Positions 54,415 through 63,137 of a DNA stretch of 64,000 nucleotides are shown here, piece after piece. This stretch comes from Duganella levis. Lineage in GTDB: Bacteria > Pseudomonadota > Gammaproteobacteria > Burkholderiales > Burkholderiaceae_D. How positions within the stretch are numbered: position 1 is the first letter of the stretch; the number at the start of each line of letters is the position of its first letter. Made by a program: the position numbers and the translations under genes. The DNA lies in the NCBI RefSeq assembly GCF_009857605.1, contig NZ_WWCT01000001.1, forward strand, positions 434,001 to 498,000, in the 5' to 3' direction. The notes under the pieces are model-generated. The model had not been told where the DNA came from and ran no database searches. It worked only from the letters and a program-made list of their open reading frames with translations.

Positions 54415-54785
54415 GTGGCGCGTGACGAGCGCAGCGCGGCGCCGAGGATTTCTTCAATTCTCAGCCTGGCGCGCTGGCCGCTCTCGTCGTCCGGGAAATG
54501 CACGCCGATGCCCTGCGCCTTGTTGTTGTGCGCGCCGGGCGGCGTGATCCAGGCGACCTTGCCGGCAATCGGGTATTTGTTGGGATCGTCCATCAGCGCC
54601 AGGATCAGATAGATCTCGTCGCCCAGCTTGTACGGCTTCTGGGTCGGCACGAACATGCCGCCGTTTTTAAGGAACGGCATATAGGCCGCGTACAACGCGG
54701 CCTTTTCCTTGATTGCCAGCGATAGCACCGTCGGCCGTGGCGTCATTGGCACGGTGTTCGGGTCGAGTGGGCTGGCAGCGGACAT
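54402..54785 (-). CDS. pilZ: PilZ-domain protein, degenerate c-di-GMP site
   Basis: This 127-residue protein is the small PilZ that supports type IV pilus biogenesis. The core fits PilZ (LSLAIKEKAALYAAYMPFLK, then GGMFVPTQKPYKLGDEIYLI). The RxxxR and (D/N)xSxxG residues needed for cyclic-di-GMP are absent, as in the type IV pilus PilZ of Pseudomonas and Xanthomonas, so it probably acts by binding PilB/FimX-like partners. It lies 10 bases after holB, the conserved order. Confidence 0.9.
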   Translation of the reverse strand: MSAASPLDPNTVPMTPRPTVLSLAIKEKAALYAAYMPFLKNGGMFVPTQKPYKLGDEIYLILALMDDPNKYPIAGKVAWITPPGAHNNKAQGIGVHFPDDESGQRARLRIEEILGAALRSSRATHTL

Positions 54786-54795
54786 TCCTTACCTT

Positions 54796-55824
54796 TCAGG
54801 CGCAGCAGCTGGCGTAATCCAGCAGCATCTCTTCCAAAAACAGCTTGGGCGACAGCGGGTGATCGGCCGTCGCGCGGCGTTCGTTCGCACTCTTGATCGC
54901 GGCCAGCAGGCGGCTGACGTGGATCTTGTCGGCCAGGCTGGCCAGCTCTTTCTGGTAGCGCGGATAATACCGGATGTTACCTGCCAGTTTGTACGAAAAC
55001 ACATCGTAAAGCCAGCGCTGCAACCAGGACGCAGGGCCGCTCAGTGGCACTTTCTGCAACTTGTCGGCGACTTTCAAGGCGCCTTCCACACTCGGATGGG
55101 CCAGCAATTGCAGCAGCGTTTCCAGATCCTCGCGGCTGCCGGCTTCAGCTTGCGCCATGGCGGCCAGCGGTGCGCCGCCCTGCTCGCGCAGCCAGCTATC
55201 GGCGTCCGGGACGCCTTGTTCCTTGAGCCAGGCCAGCGCCTCGGCATGGTTCGGCATCGGCAAGGCAAACTTGCGGCAGCGCGACAAAATGGTCGGCAGC
55301 AACCGGTCCAGGCTGTTGGACGCCAGCAGGAACACGGTGCCCGGCGGCGGTTCTTCCAGCGTTTTCAGCAAGGCATTGGAGGCTGGCGTGTTCAACGCTT
55401 CGGCCGGATACAGCACCACCACCCGCAAACCCTGGCGGTGAGTGGAAATATTCATGAAATCCGCCAGTGCGCGGATCTGCTCAATCTTGATTTCCTTGGA
55501 CGGCGTCTTCGACTTGGCGGCCTTCTTGCTCTCGCCCTCGCCCTCCTCGTCGGCGGCCGGCTCGTCCTCCATGGACTCGGGCCGCACGCGGCGGTAATCC
55601 GGATGGTTGTGCTGCGAGAACCAGCCGCACGATGCGCACGTACCGCAGGCGTGGCCGTCCGGCTGCACGTTCTCGCACAGCAGACCTTGCGCGAATTGCT
55701 CGATGAAATCGGCTTTGCCTATCCCGGCGGCGCCATGGAACAGGATGGCGTGCGGCATGCGCGGGCGCAGCGTTTGCAGCTGCTGCCACGACGATTCCTG
55801 CCACGGGTAGATGGAATGACTCAT
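54796..55824 (-). CDS. holB: DNA polymerase III subunit delta'
   Basis: HolB (342 residues) is the stator of the clamp loader that opens the beta clamp. The N-terminal AAA+ region has the Walker-A-like GAAGIGKADF, four zinc cysteines (CENVQ, CGTCASC) and a sensor motif. The conserved ASNSLDRLLPTILSRC follows. An acidic/lysine-rich linker (ESMEDEPAADEEGEGESKKA) enlarges the protein compared with E. coli. It sits between tmk and pilZ in the conserved order. Confidence 0.95.
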   Translation of the reverse strand: MSHSIYPWQESSWQQLQTLRPRMPHAILFHGAAGIGKADFIEQFAQGLLCENVQPDGHACGTCASCGWFSQHNHPDYRRVRPESMEDEPAADEEGEGESKKAAKSKTPSKEIKIEQIRALADFMNISTHRQGLRVVVLYPAEALNTPASNALLKTLEEPPPGTVFLLASNSLDRLLPTILSRCRKFALPMPNHAEALAWLKEQGVPDADSWLREQGGAPLAAMAQAEAGSREDLETLLQLLAHPSVEGALKVADKLQKVPLSGPASWLQRWLYDVFSYKLAGNIRYYPRYQKELASLADKIHVSRLLAAIKSANERRATADHPLSPKLFLEEMLLDYASCCA

Positions 55825-55840
55825 TATTCAGTATTCTATT

Positions 55841-56446
55841 TCAAAAGAACGCGTCGAGGATGGCGGCAATTTGCTGCTGGATCTCGGCGATGCTCTGGGT
55901 CGAGTCGATCACGCGGAAGCGCTGCGGAAACTCGGCCGCGCGGCGCAGGTACTCAGTACGGGTGGCGGCGAAGAAGTCGCTCTGTTCCTGCTCGAACTTG
56001 TCCAGCTCGCGGGTAGCGTCCAGGCGCGCACGCGCCACGTCCAGCGGCACGTCGAACAACAGCGTCAGGTCCGGCTGCAATTCAGGATGCACCCACTGCT
56101 CCAGCGCGTCCAGCTTGGCCAGGCTCATGCCGCGGCCACCGCCTTGGTAGGCGAAGGTGGAATCGGTGAAACGGTCGGAAATGACCCAGGCGCCACGCGC
56201 CAAGGCCGGTTCGATGACTTGCGCCAGGTGTTCGCGGCGGCTGGCAAACACCAGCAGCGCTTCGGTTTCCAGATGCATTTTTTCGTGCAGCACGATCTCG
56301 CGCAGTTTTTCGCCCAGCGGCGTGCCGCCCGGTTCGCGGGAGCTGACCAGCTCGATGCCGCGCTGCTTGATGTAATCGCTGACGAAGGCAATGTGCGTGG
56401 ACTTGCCGGCGCCATCGATGCCTTCGAAGGTGATGAATTTACCCAT
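55841..56446 (-). CDS. tmk: Thymidylate kinase
   Basis: This 201-residue enzyme phosphorylates dTMP to dTDP. The P-loop is [12 protein letters not shown]; the substrate region holds [12 protein letters not shown] and the DRF motif ([17 protein letters not shown]). It lies 6 bases after mltG and 16 before holB, the usual cluster, and length and motifs are normal. Confidence 0.97.
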   Translation of the reverse strand: MGKFITFEGIDGAGKSTHIAFVSDYIKQRGIELVSSREPGGTPLGEKLREIVLHEKMHLETEALLVFASRREHLAQVIEPALARGAWVISDRFTDSTFAYQGGGRGMSLAKLDALEQWVHPELQPDLTLLFDVPLDVARARLDATRELDKFEQEQSDFFAATRTEYLRRAAEFPQRFRVIDSTQSIAEIQQQIAAILDAFF

Positions 56447-56452
56447 TTACTC

Positions 56453-57442
56453 TTATCGTTGATACTGGTTGACTGCCCGATTGTGGTCGTTCAGGTTGTC
56501 CGAGAACTGGCTGGTGCCGTTGCCCTTGGAGACGAAATACAGTGCGGCGGTCTTGGCCGGCGACAGCGCCGCCATCAGCGACTGCACGCCCGGCAGCGCG
56601 ATCGGGGTCGGCGGCAAGCCGGCGCGCGTGTAGGTATTGTACGGGGTGTCGGTCTCCAGATCCTTTTTGCGGATCTTGCCATCGTATTTCAGGCCCATGC
56701 CGTAGATCACGGTCGGATCGGTCTGCAGCAGCATGCCCAGCTTGAGGCGGTTGACGAATACGCCGGCAATCATGGCGCGCTCCGACTTCTGGCCGGTTTC
56801 CTTTTCGACGATGGAGGCCATGGTCAGCGCCTCATACGGATTCTTGTACGGCAGCGCCGGATCGCGCTTGGCCCAGGCGTCGGCCAGGCGGGTCAGCATG
56901 ATGGCGTGCGCCTGCTTGTAGATTTGCAGGTCGCTGGAACCCTTGGCGAACAGATAGGTATCCGGGAAGAACAGCCCTTCGGCCTGCTTGTAGTCTGCGT
57001 CGATCGCGGTCATCAGCTCGGTGTCAGACAGCGCCACGGTGTCATGCTTGAGCCCCTTGTGGGCGGCGATGGCAGCCCGCATCTGGCGGAAGTTCCAGCC
57101 TTCGATGATGGTCAGCTGTTCCTGCGCGAACTCGCCGCGCGCCAGCTGGTCGATCAGGCGCAGCGGCGTCGAGCCGGGCTTGAGTTCGTAGGAACCGGCT
57201 TTCAGCTTGCTGCTCTTGCCAGTGGCGCGCGCCAGCAGGTTGAACAGCAAGGGCTGGATCGGCACGCCCGCTTCGGCGATCTGCTGGCCGGCCGCATGCG
57301 CGCCGCTGCCGGGAGTAATGGTGAAGTCAATCGCTTCGGCGTCGGCCGGAATAATCGGATTCTGCGACCAGTACATGAAATACCCGCCGCCAACGATGGC
57401 CAGCACAACACACAGACTAATTATTTTTTTGATAAAAGCCAT
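56453..57442 (-). CDS. mltG: Endolytic murein transglycosylase
   Basis: MltG (YceG, 329 residues) cuts growing peptidoglycan strands. A single membrane helix (MAFIKKIISLCVVLAIVGGG) anchors it, a LysM-like region follows, and the catalytic glutamate is in ASIVEKETGQKSERAMIAGV with VFVNRLKLGMLLQTDPT after it. Two in-frame ATGs 12 bases apart (57442 and 57454) both lack a clear ribosome site; I use the one directly before the helix. It is divergent from ygfZ. Confidence 0.93.
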   Translation of the reverse strand: MAFIKKIISLCVVLAIVGGGYFMYWSQNPIIPADAEAIDFTITPGSGAHAAGQQIAEAGVPIQPLLFNLLARATGKSSKLKAGSYELKPGSTPLRLIDQLARGEFAQEQLTIIEGWNFRQMRAAIAAHKGLKHDTVALSDTELMTAIDADYKQAEGLFFPDTYLFAKGSSDLQIYKQAHAIMLTRLADAWAKRDPALPYKNPYEALTMASIVEKETGQKSERAMIAGVFVNRLKLGMLLQTDPTVIYGMGLKYDGKIRKKDLETDTPYNTYTRAGLPPTPIALPGVQSLMAALSPAKTAALYFVSKGNGTSQFSDNLNDHNRAVNQYQR

Positions 57443-57598
57443 TATTAAAGCCATCTGATTGGATCAAGTCGCACAGCTTGCCAGTTCCTGACCCAGTGCG
57501 CCAGTGCGATGTTTTGTGCCGCGTCCGACGCGATCGGCGCGACATCACTATAATGAGCCCGTAATGATAATGCTTTCACCGTCAAAAGATTGAAAATT

Positions 57599-58615
57599 AT
57601 GCCTTCCTGGAATGAACTTTTAACGCAGCAGGCCGTCCCGCTGACCACAACGCAGCTGGCAGTCGGTTTTGTCGCCCCGATCACCGACCTCGGCCTGATC
57701 GCGCTGGATGGCGAGGAATCCGCCAACTTCCTGCACACGCAACTGACCAACGACGTCGAACACCTCGGCCAGGGCGAAGCGCGCCTGGCCGGTTACTGTT
57801 CGCCGAAAGGCCGCTTGCTGGCCTCGTTCCTGATGTGGCGCAACGACACGACTATCTTCCTGCAACTGGCGCGCGACATCCAGCCGGCGATCCAGAAGCG
57901 GTTGTCGATGTTCGTGCTGCGCGCCAAGACCAAGCTCAGCGACGCGTCCGAACTGCCGGCCAATCACGTTGTATTGGGCCTGGGCGGCGGACTGGCCGAA
58001 ACCACGCTGCAAACCTGGTTCGACACGCTGCCGGCCAAACCGTTCGCCAAGCTCGATCATCCGCTTGGCACGCTGATCCGCGTATCCGACGTTTTCGGCG
58101 CGCCGCGCTACCAGTGGCTGATGTCGGCCGAGACTGCCGAAACCGTGGTACCGGAACTGGCGGACAAGCTCAGCGTCGGCAGCAATGATGCGTGGCACCT
58201 GTCGGAAATCCACTCCGGCGTGGCGCACATCAGCAAGGCGACGCAGGAACAGTTCGTGCCGCAGATGATCAACTACGAGCTGCTGGGCGGCGTCAATTTT
58301 AAGAAAGGCTGCTATCCGGGCCAGGAAATCGTCGCCCGCAGCCAGTATCTGGGCAAGCTCAAGCGCCGCACCACGCTGGTCAGCATTCCTGACGCGACGG
58401 CGGCCGCCGGCATGGAAGTGTTTGCCACAGCCGATCCGGAGCAGCCATGCGGCATGATCGTCAACGCAGCGCCTAACGGCCAGGGCGGCGTCGATGCGCT
58501 GGTGGAAATGAAGCTGGCAGCCATCGAGGCGGCTTCCGTGCGACTGGGTTCGGCGCAAGGCACGGCCTTGAGTTTCCTGGCCATGCCGTATGTGCTGGAA
58601 CCACTCGATCTCTAG
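57599..58615 (+). CDS. ygfZ: YgfZ/GcvT-like folate-binding protein
   Basis: YgfZ (338 residues) helps repair or assembly of certain iron-sulphur proteins such as MiaB, using tetrahydrofolate. The family signature KGCYPGQEIVARSQ contains the essential C238. Strands FLHTQLTNDVEHL and YCSPKGRLLASFLM match the N-terminal fold. A -10-like TATAAT at 57549-57554 lies upstream, with no good -35. The ATG at 57599 follows a TTG three codons earlier. Neighbours DUF4936 and NRDE follow in the conserved order. Confidence 0.94.
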   Translation: MPSWNELLTQQAVPLTTTQLAVGFVAPITDLGLIALDGEESANFLHTQLTNDVEHLGQGEARLAGYCSPKGRLLASFLMWRNDTTIFLQLARDIQPAIQKRLSMFVLRAKTKLSDASELPANHVVLGLGGGLAETTLQTWFDTLPAKPFAKLDHPLGTLIRVSDVFGAPRYQWLMSAETAETVVPELADKLSVGSNDAWHLSEIHSGVAHISKATQEQFVPQMINYELLGGVNFKKGCYPGQEIVARSQYLGKLKRRTTLVSIPDATAAAGMEVFATADPEQPCGMIVNAAPNGQGGVDALVEMKLAAIEAASVRLGSAQGTALSFLAMPYVLEPLDL

Positions 58616-58616
58616 C

Positions 58617-58904
58617 ATGGATCTCTACATCTACTACAAGGTCAAGGACAGCGACGCGGCGTCCTTGCTGGCGGCAGTCGTGCCGATGCAAGCTGGACTG
58701 GCGCAGTACCACGGCGTGACGGGGCAACTCAAGCGCCGTCCGAACACCAAGGAAGACGTGCAGACGTGGATGGAAGTTTATCCATCCGTGCCGGAAGGCT
58801 TCGCGGCGGCGCTGCAAGAAGCTGTCGCCCAGGCGGGCGTGGACCAGTTCACCACCGGCCTGCGCCACACGGAAGTTTTTATGGATGTCGCCCCATGTGC
58901 CTGA
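58617..58904 (+). CDS. DUF4936 protein
   Basis: This small 95-residue cytoplasmic protein begins one base after the ygfZ stop. The motif MDLYIYYKVKDSDAASLLAA, then VTGQLKRRPNTKEDVQTWME, matches DUF4936, a dimeric ferredoxin-like fold typical of betaproteobacteria. Its function is unknown. It overlaps the NRDE-protein gene by 10 bases. Translation is probably coupled to ygfZ. Confidence 0.85.
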   Translation: MDLYIYYKVKDSDAASLLAAVVPMQAGLAQYHGVTGQLKRRPNTKEDVQTWMEVYPSVPEGFAAALQEAVAQAGVDQFTTGLRHTEVFMDVAPCA

Positions 58905-59638
58905 TTGTCTTTGCCTGGCAGGTGGTGCCGGCGGTGCCGCTGATCGCTGCCGCCAACCGCGATGAATACTACCAGCGCGCCACCGCACCGGCCGGTCCGT
59001 GGCCCGAACATCCGCAAATCTACGCCGGCCGCGACTTGCAGGCCGGCGGCAGCTGGATGGGCATCACCCAGCCGGGTGCGGACGGCGGGCCATCGCGCTT
59101 TGCCGCCATCACCAACATCCGCGCGCCGTCCGAGCACAGGGATGATGCACCGTCGCGCGGCCGGCTGGTGGCTGACTACCTGGCCGGCAGCATGACGCCA
59201 CAGGAATACGTCGCCGCCATCCGCTCCACGGCCGACCAGTACAACGGCTTCAACCTGGTGCTGGGCGACCGCGACACGCTGATCTGGTACTCCAACAAAG
59301 GCGACCACGACCCGCGCAACGGCCAGCCGCTGGAAGCCGGCATCTACGGCCTGTCCAACGCCCTGCTGGATGCGCCGTGGCCGAAGGTGCTGAAGACCAA
59401 AGCCCAGTTCGCCAGCCTGCTGTGCCTCGGCGCGCCGGAAGAAGCCTTCTTCGAGATGCTGTCCGACACCACGCCAGCGTCTGACCAGCGCCTGCCGGAA
59501 ACCGGCGTCTCGCTGGACCTGGAACGCGTTCTGTCTGCCGTCCGCATCGAAAGCCCGAGCTACGGCACCCGCACCTCCACCGTCGTCAAACTCTACACCG
59601 ACGCCCCCGCCACGCTGCATGAAGTGCTGATTCATTAA
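58895..59638 (+). CDS. NRDE/TANGO2-family protein
   Basis: This 247-residue protein is related to eukaryotic TANGO2 and bacterial NRDE proteins of the Ntn-hydrolase-like fold. C2 in MCLIVFAW follows the start methionine, and NRDE is at residues 21-24. Further conserved blocks are GRDLQAGGSWMGIT and NGFNLVLGD. The role is debated (haem or acyl-CoA trafficking in eukaryotes). The start at 58895 gives the Cys at position 2; long in-frame upstream codons lie inside DUF4936. Confidence 0.88.
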   Translation: MCLIVFAWQVVPAVPLIAAANRDEYYQRATAPAGPWPEHPQIYAGRDLQAGGSWMGITQPGADGGPSRFAAITNIRAPSEHRDDAPSRGRLVADYLAGSMTPQEYVAAIRSTADQYNGFNLVLGDRDTLIWYSNKGDHDPRNGQPLEAGIYGLSNALLDAPWPKVLKTKAQFASLLCLGAPEEAFFEMLSDTTPASDQRLPETGVSLDLERVLSAVRIESPSYGTRTSTVVKLYTDAPATLHEVLIH

Positions 59639-59650
59639 ACGGAGGCAGCA

Positions 59651-59980
59651 ATGAATAAATGGGTAGCGCTGGGGATCGCCATTGTCTCGGAGACGATTGC
59701 AACGTCGGCCATGAAGTCCAGTGAGGGATTCACCAGGCTGGTGCCGTCGATTATCGTCATCGTCGGCTACATGGTGGCGTTTTACTTCTTGTCGATTACC
59801 TTGAAATCGATCCCGGTCGGGATTGCCTACGCGATCTGGTCAGGCGTGGGGATTGTGCTGGTCTCGCTGGCTAGCTGGATTCTGTTCGGTCAAAAGCTCG
59901 ACACGCCCGCCCTCATCGGGATGACCCTGATTGTGGCGGGCGTGGTCGTCATGAACGTTTTTTCGAAATCAACCCACTGA
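59651..59980 (+). CDS. SMR-family multidrug efflux protein (EmrE-like)
   Basis: This 109-residue protein has four membrane helices. E14 ([12 protein letters not shown]), the essential proton/substrate glutamate of EmrE, is at the same position. [20 protein letters not shown] is the third-helix motif with the aromatic pair. EmrE-type exporters swap cationic drugs for protons. It has a GGAGG ribosome site after the NRDE gene, and its tail overlaps the ATP-grasp gene by 12 bases. The substrate is not known. Confidence 0.92.
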   Translation: MNKWVALGIAIVSETIATSAMKSSEGFTRLVPSIIVIVGYMVAFYFLSITLKSIPVGIAYAIWSGVGIVLVSLASWILFGQKLDTPALIGMTLIVAGVVVMNVFSKSTH

Positions 59981-61183
59981 TTTGGCCAGCAGTTCACGGA
60001 AGGCTTTGAACACCTTGCGCATGGCCGGCGCTTTGTAGGGGAACATGTCTTCCGGGTCCATCGAGTGGACGATCATGGCGTTATCGGCCTCGAAGATCAG
60101 CAGGTCGCCGTTCGGCATTTCGGCGCAGTCGATGCCGAGGTAAGGCAAGCCCATGCGCTGGTCGATGGCTTGCAGCGCGGCCTGGTGGCGCAAGGCGAAG
60201 CCCTGGTCGAAGCGCGCCATTTCCGCCGCTTCCTCGGCGCGCTTTTCGGCACTTTCGGTCATGCCGGCGTTCAGGTAGTGAATCATCCAGTTCTGCGAAA
60301 TCGCGTAGTGGCAGATGTACGGCTTGCCTTCGATCAGCACAATACGGTATTTACGGAACAGGCCATCTGCACCGCGATAGTCGACAAAGCGCGACACGTA
60401 GAACTGCGGCCCCTCCACTTCCAGCAGATACTGGCCCAGGGCGGCAGGTGTGTCGATCTTCTGAAGGTTGGTACCGGCATGCGATCCCAACGGCCGAACG
60501 ATGATCGGGAAGCCGCCATCCGGCAGCAAGCTGTCGATGGTCTGGGTGCCTGCCGCGATGGCATTCAGCGTGCTCAGGCCGGTACGCACGGCGACCGGCA
60601 TTTCCACGCCCGGCAGGCCGCGCAGGGCCGCACTCAGGCCGTCACGTGAAGTCGCTCGCAACTGGGCTGGGCGATTGATGACCGGCCGCGGCCAGTCGCT
60701 GGTGTAGTCGATCAGCCGTTCCAGCAGTGGCTGGTTGGCTTCCGATTCGGCCACAGCCACCAGCATCACGTCGTGGTCCGGCACCTGCTCCGGGAAGTCT
60801 TCGTCGGCGCGCAGATACAGCAACTCCAGCGTGACGTCGCTGTCTTCGACCAGGAATTCGACCGGCGTGTTGGCCATCAAATCGCCCGGCCCCATCAGCA
60901 CCAGCAGCGTCAGGCCCGGCGATGCGGCGGGAATGGTGTAATGCGGTTGCAGCATGATGGCTTCCGCCTGCACTGCCAGCGCATCGTCACGATTGCCGGT
61001 CAGTTGCAGCACGGTCGAGAAATCCATGTAGGCGTGCGCATCGTTGGGATAGGTCTGGGCGCGCTCCAGCAACACCTGGCCGATGGGCGACAGATCCTCG
61101 CCGGCAAACGCGCGGCGCATCAGGGGGGCGACGCCGATCAGCGGGGCGTTGTGCTGGCCGATAGTGCTTGCGTCAAATGTCAT
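59969..61183 (-). CDS. TPR and ATP-grasp ligase-like protein
   Basis: This 404-residue protein has an N-terminal helical repeat part (about 40-100, [20 protein letters not shown]). From about 200 an ATP-grasp fold follows: [20 protein letters not shown] for the ATP strand, [17 protein letters not shown], and [20 protein letters not shown] with the Mg ligands EADN. ATP-grasp ligases join a carboxylate, often of an amino acid or peptide, to an amine or thiol. The start overlaps the stop of the PLP decarboxylase (ATGA). Substrate unknown; see the findings. Confidence 0.82.
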   Translation of the reverse strand: MTFDASTIGQHNAPLIGVAPLMRRAFAGEDLSPIGQVLLERAQTYPNDAHAYMDFSTVLQLTGNRDDALAVQAEAIMLQPHYTIPAASPGLTLLVLMGPGDLMANTPVEFLVEDSDVTLELLYLRADEDFPEQVPDHDVMLVAVAESEANQPLLERLIDYTSDWPRPVINRPAQLRATSRDGLSAALRGLPGVEMPVAVRTGLSTLNAIAAGTQTIDSLLPDGGFPIIVRPLGSHAGTNLQKIDTPAALGQYLLEVEGPQFYVSRFVDYRGADGLFRKYRIVLIEGKPYICHYAISQNWMIHYLNAGMTESAEKRAEEAAEMARFDQGFALRHQAALQAIDQRMGLPYLGIDCAEMPNGDLLIFEADNAMIVHSMDPEDMFPYKAPAMRKVFKAFRELLAKSVG

Positions 61184-62658
61184 GCGGACTCCGTGTTGGT
61201 AAGGGACAGGCGCGTGGCGCCCAATTGCAGCACTGCATCCAGCAGCGCGTCGATGTCTGATTGGCCGGTGCGGTGGTTGACGATGGCGGCGCGGATCGCC
61301 AAATTGCCGCGTACCGTCGTAGCGGAGGGAGCCGCAATGCCGGACTCCTGCACGTCGGCGATCAGCGCAGCGTTGAAGGCGTCGATATCGGCATGGCCAG
61401 CCGCTCGGTGGCGGAAGCAGACGATGTTCAGCGCCACCGGCGCCAGCAATTCCAGCTCCGGCTGCGCCTGGATGCGTTCTTCCAGATAGCGTGCCAGCAA
61501 GCAGGTTTCGTAAATCACCTGGCCGATGCGCTGGGCGCCGAAAACCTGGAAGGTGAACCAGGTCTTCAAGGCGCGGAAGCCGCGCGACAGGTCGGGGCCG
61601 AAATCGCACGGCCACGGCGAGTTGGCCGCCATGCCGCGCGCGTCGCGGCGCAGATAGGTGTCGCGGCTGGCGAAGGTATCCAGATGAATCTCGCCATCGC
61701 GCACCAGGATAAAGCCGGCGTCGTACGGCACCTGGCCCCACTTGTGAAAGTCGCAGGCGATGGAATCGGCCAGTTCAATGCCGTCCAGCAGCGGCCGCAA
61801 TTCCGGCGACAGTGCCGCCAGCGCGCCATACGCGCCATCGACGTGGAACCACAGGCCGTTACGCTCGGCGATAGCGGCCAACAGCGGCAGCTCGTCAATC
61901 GCGCCGACATCGACCGTGCCCGCCGTGCCCGCCACAAAGAACGGCTGCAAACCGGCCTGGCGGTCGGCGGTAATCGCGGTTTCCAACGCCGTGATATCCA
62001 TCTGGAAACGCGCATTCATCGGGATCTTGCGCAGGTTGGCGCTGCCGAGGCCGGCCAAATCCATGGCTTGGGCGATGCAGCCATGGGCGCCGGCCGAGGC
62101 GTACGCCACCAGCTGGCGCTTGGGTGGAATGCCGTGGCTTCGCACCTCGCGGCCCAGCGCGCGGTAACGCGCCACCAGCACGGCAATCATATTGGCCATC
62201 GAACTGCCGGTGACGAACAGGCCCGAAGACGAGGATGGGAAGCCGAACAGCTCAGCCATCCAGCGCACCACCTGGCGTTCGACTTCTATCGGGATATGGT
62301 CGCGGCCGCCGCAGTTGGCGTTGAGACCGGCCGCCAGCATCTCGGCCAGCATGCCGGCCGCCGTGCCGCCGCCGTGCACCCAGCCAAAGAAGCCGGGATG
62401 CGTATTGCCGACCGCATACGGCAGGATGTTGTCCATGAATTGCTGGTGGACATCGGCCAGATCGCTTCCCTGCGCCGGCAGCGGGCTGCGGAAGGCGGCG
62501 CGGGCCTGGTCCGGCACCGGCTGCCACACCGGCCGCTGGCGGATGCCCTGCAAGTAGTCGAACATATCGTCCAGCATGCGGTGGCCCTGCGTGCGGAATT
62601 GCTGCCAATCTGCCGGCTCCAGTGGGCCAGCGAAATTTTCTTGCGTTTTTTTTGCCAT
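61180..62658 (-). CDS. PLP-dependent amino-acid decarboxylase (DDC family)
   Basis: This 492-residue fold-type I enzyme of the aromatic-L-amino-acid/glutamate decarboxylase family has the PLP lysine K306 in DFHKWGQVPYD. The preceding aspartate lies in WFHVDGAYGALAAL and the substrate region in PGFFGWVHGGGTAAGMLAEM. The ATP-grasp gene is coupled to it by a 4-base overlap, so the product probably feeds ATP-dependent ligation. The start at 62658 has weak ribosome-site support. It is divergent from flaG. Confidence 0.92.
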   Translation of the reverse strand: MAKKTQENFAGPLEPADWQQFRTQGHRMLDDMFDYLQGIRQRPVWQPVPDQARAAFRSPLPAQGSDLADVHQQFMDNILPYAVGNTHPGFFGWVHGGGTAAGMLAEMLAAGLNANCGGRDHIPIEVERQVVRWMAELFGFPSSSSGLFVTGSSMANMIAVLVARYRALGREVRSHGIPPKRQLVAYASAGAHGCIAQAMDLAGLGSANLRKIPMNARFQMDITALETAITADRQAGLQPFFVAGTAGTVDVGAIDELPLLAAIAERNGLWFHVDGAYGALAALSPELRPLLDGIELADSIACDFHKWGQVPYDAGFILVRDGEIHLDTFASRDTYLRRDARGMAANSPWPCDFGPDLSRGFRALKTWFTFQVFGAQRIGQVIYETCLLARYLEERIQAQPELELLAPVALNIVCFRHRAAGHADIDAFNAALIADVQESGIAAPSATTVRGNLAIRAAIVNHRTGQSDIDALLDAVLQLGATRLSLTNTESA

Positions 62659-62688
62659 GTGACTCAATTTTTCTTCAGACCTGCCGTT

Positions 62689-62708
62689 AATGCCAGTAGC
62701 GGGGCATT
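62689..62708. other. Short inverted repeat with T-tract in the decarboxylase/flaG gap
   Basis: AATGCC and GGCATT (stem of 6, loop of 8) with TTTTA on the right form a hairpin in the 95-base gap between divergent starts. It could be an operator or a leader hairpin; a true terminator between divergent genes makes little sense. Weak support. Confidence 0.25.
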
Positions 62709-62753
62709 TTATCCAAAGCAAATCTCCCGCGCGAACGAAGGAACCCAACCAGC

Positions 62754-63128
62754 ATGGACACGAGCAGCATCAACCGATTAGATTCGCTACCCACCACCAC
62801 CGCCACGTGGGCGGTGTTGCCCCTGCCTGCCCTGGACAAAAATACGGATACAGCATCCGCACAATCTATTGTCGCCGGTAAAGACGATCCTGCGTTGAAA
62901 ACTCCTAGTAAATCTGAGTTAAAAAAATCAGTTGACGCGATAAATCGTTTCCTCGAAAACAATAGTGAGGTAGAGTTCAGTATAGATGACCACAGTGGCC
63001 TGTCGGTGGTCAAGGTGATCGATACTGAAACCAAGCAGGTCTTGCGTCAGCTTCCGTCCGTAGAATCGCTGGAAATTGCCAAGAACCTCAATAGCATGAA
63101 AGGCCTGCTGATTAATAGCAAGGCATAG
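62754..63128 (+). CDS. flaG: FlaG-family flagellar protein
   Basis: This 124-residue protein matches FlaG in its last 70 residues (VEFSIDDHSGLSVVKVIDTE, then TKQVLRQLPSVESLEIAKNL). FlaG influences filament length or is secreted with flagellin. The 5' half is variable and threonine/alanine-rich. GC content and codon use are clearly lower than in neighbouring genes (many AAA, AGT and AAT codons), hinting at different ancestry. Ribosome site AAGGA lies 11 bases before the ATG. No other flagellar gene is in the window. Confidence 0.88.
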   Translation: MDTSSINRLDSLPTTTATWAVLPLPALDKNTDTASAQSIVAGKDDPALKTPSKSELKKSVDAINRFLENNSEVEFSIDDHSGLSVVKVIDTETKQVLRQLPSVESLEIAKNLNSMKGLLINSKA

Positions 63129-63137
63129 TACTCCAAC

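Noticed and set aside
57549-57554. TATAAT hexamer before ygfZ as a promoter
   Set aside because: There is no acceptable -35 at 16-18 bases. It is mentioned with the gene but not called as a promoter.
61261-62781. 506-codon open frame on the plus strand
   Set aside because: It is the shadow of the PLP decarboxylase gene, whose motifs (PLP lysine, family length) are clear on the other strand.
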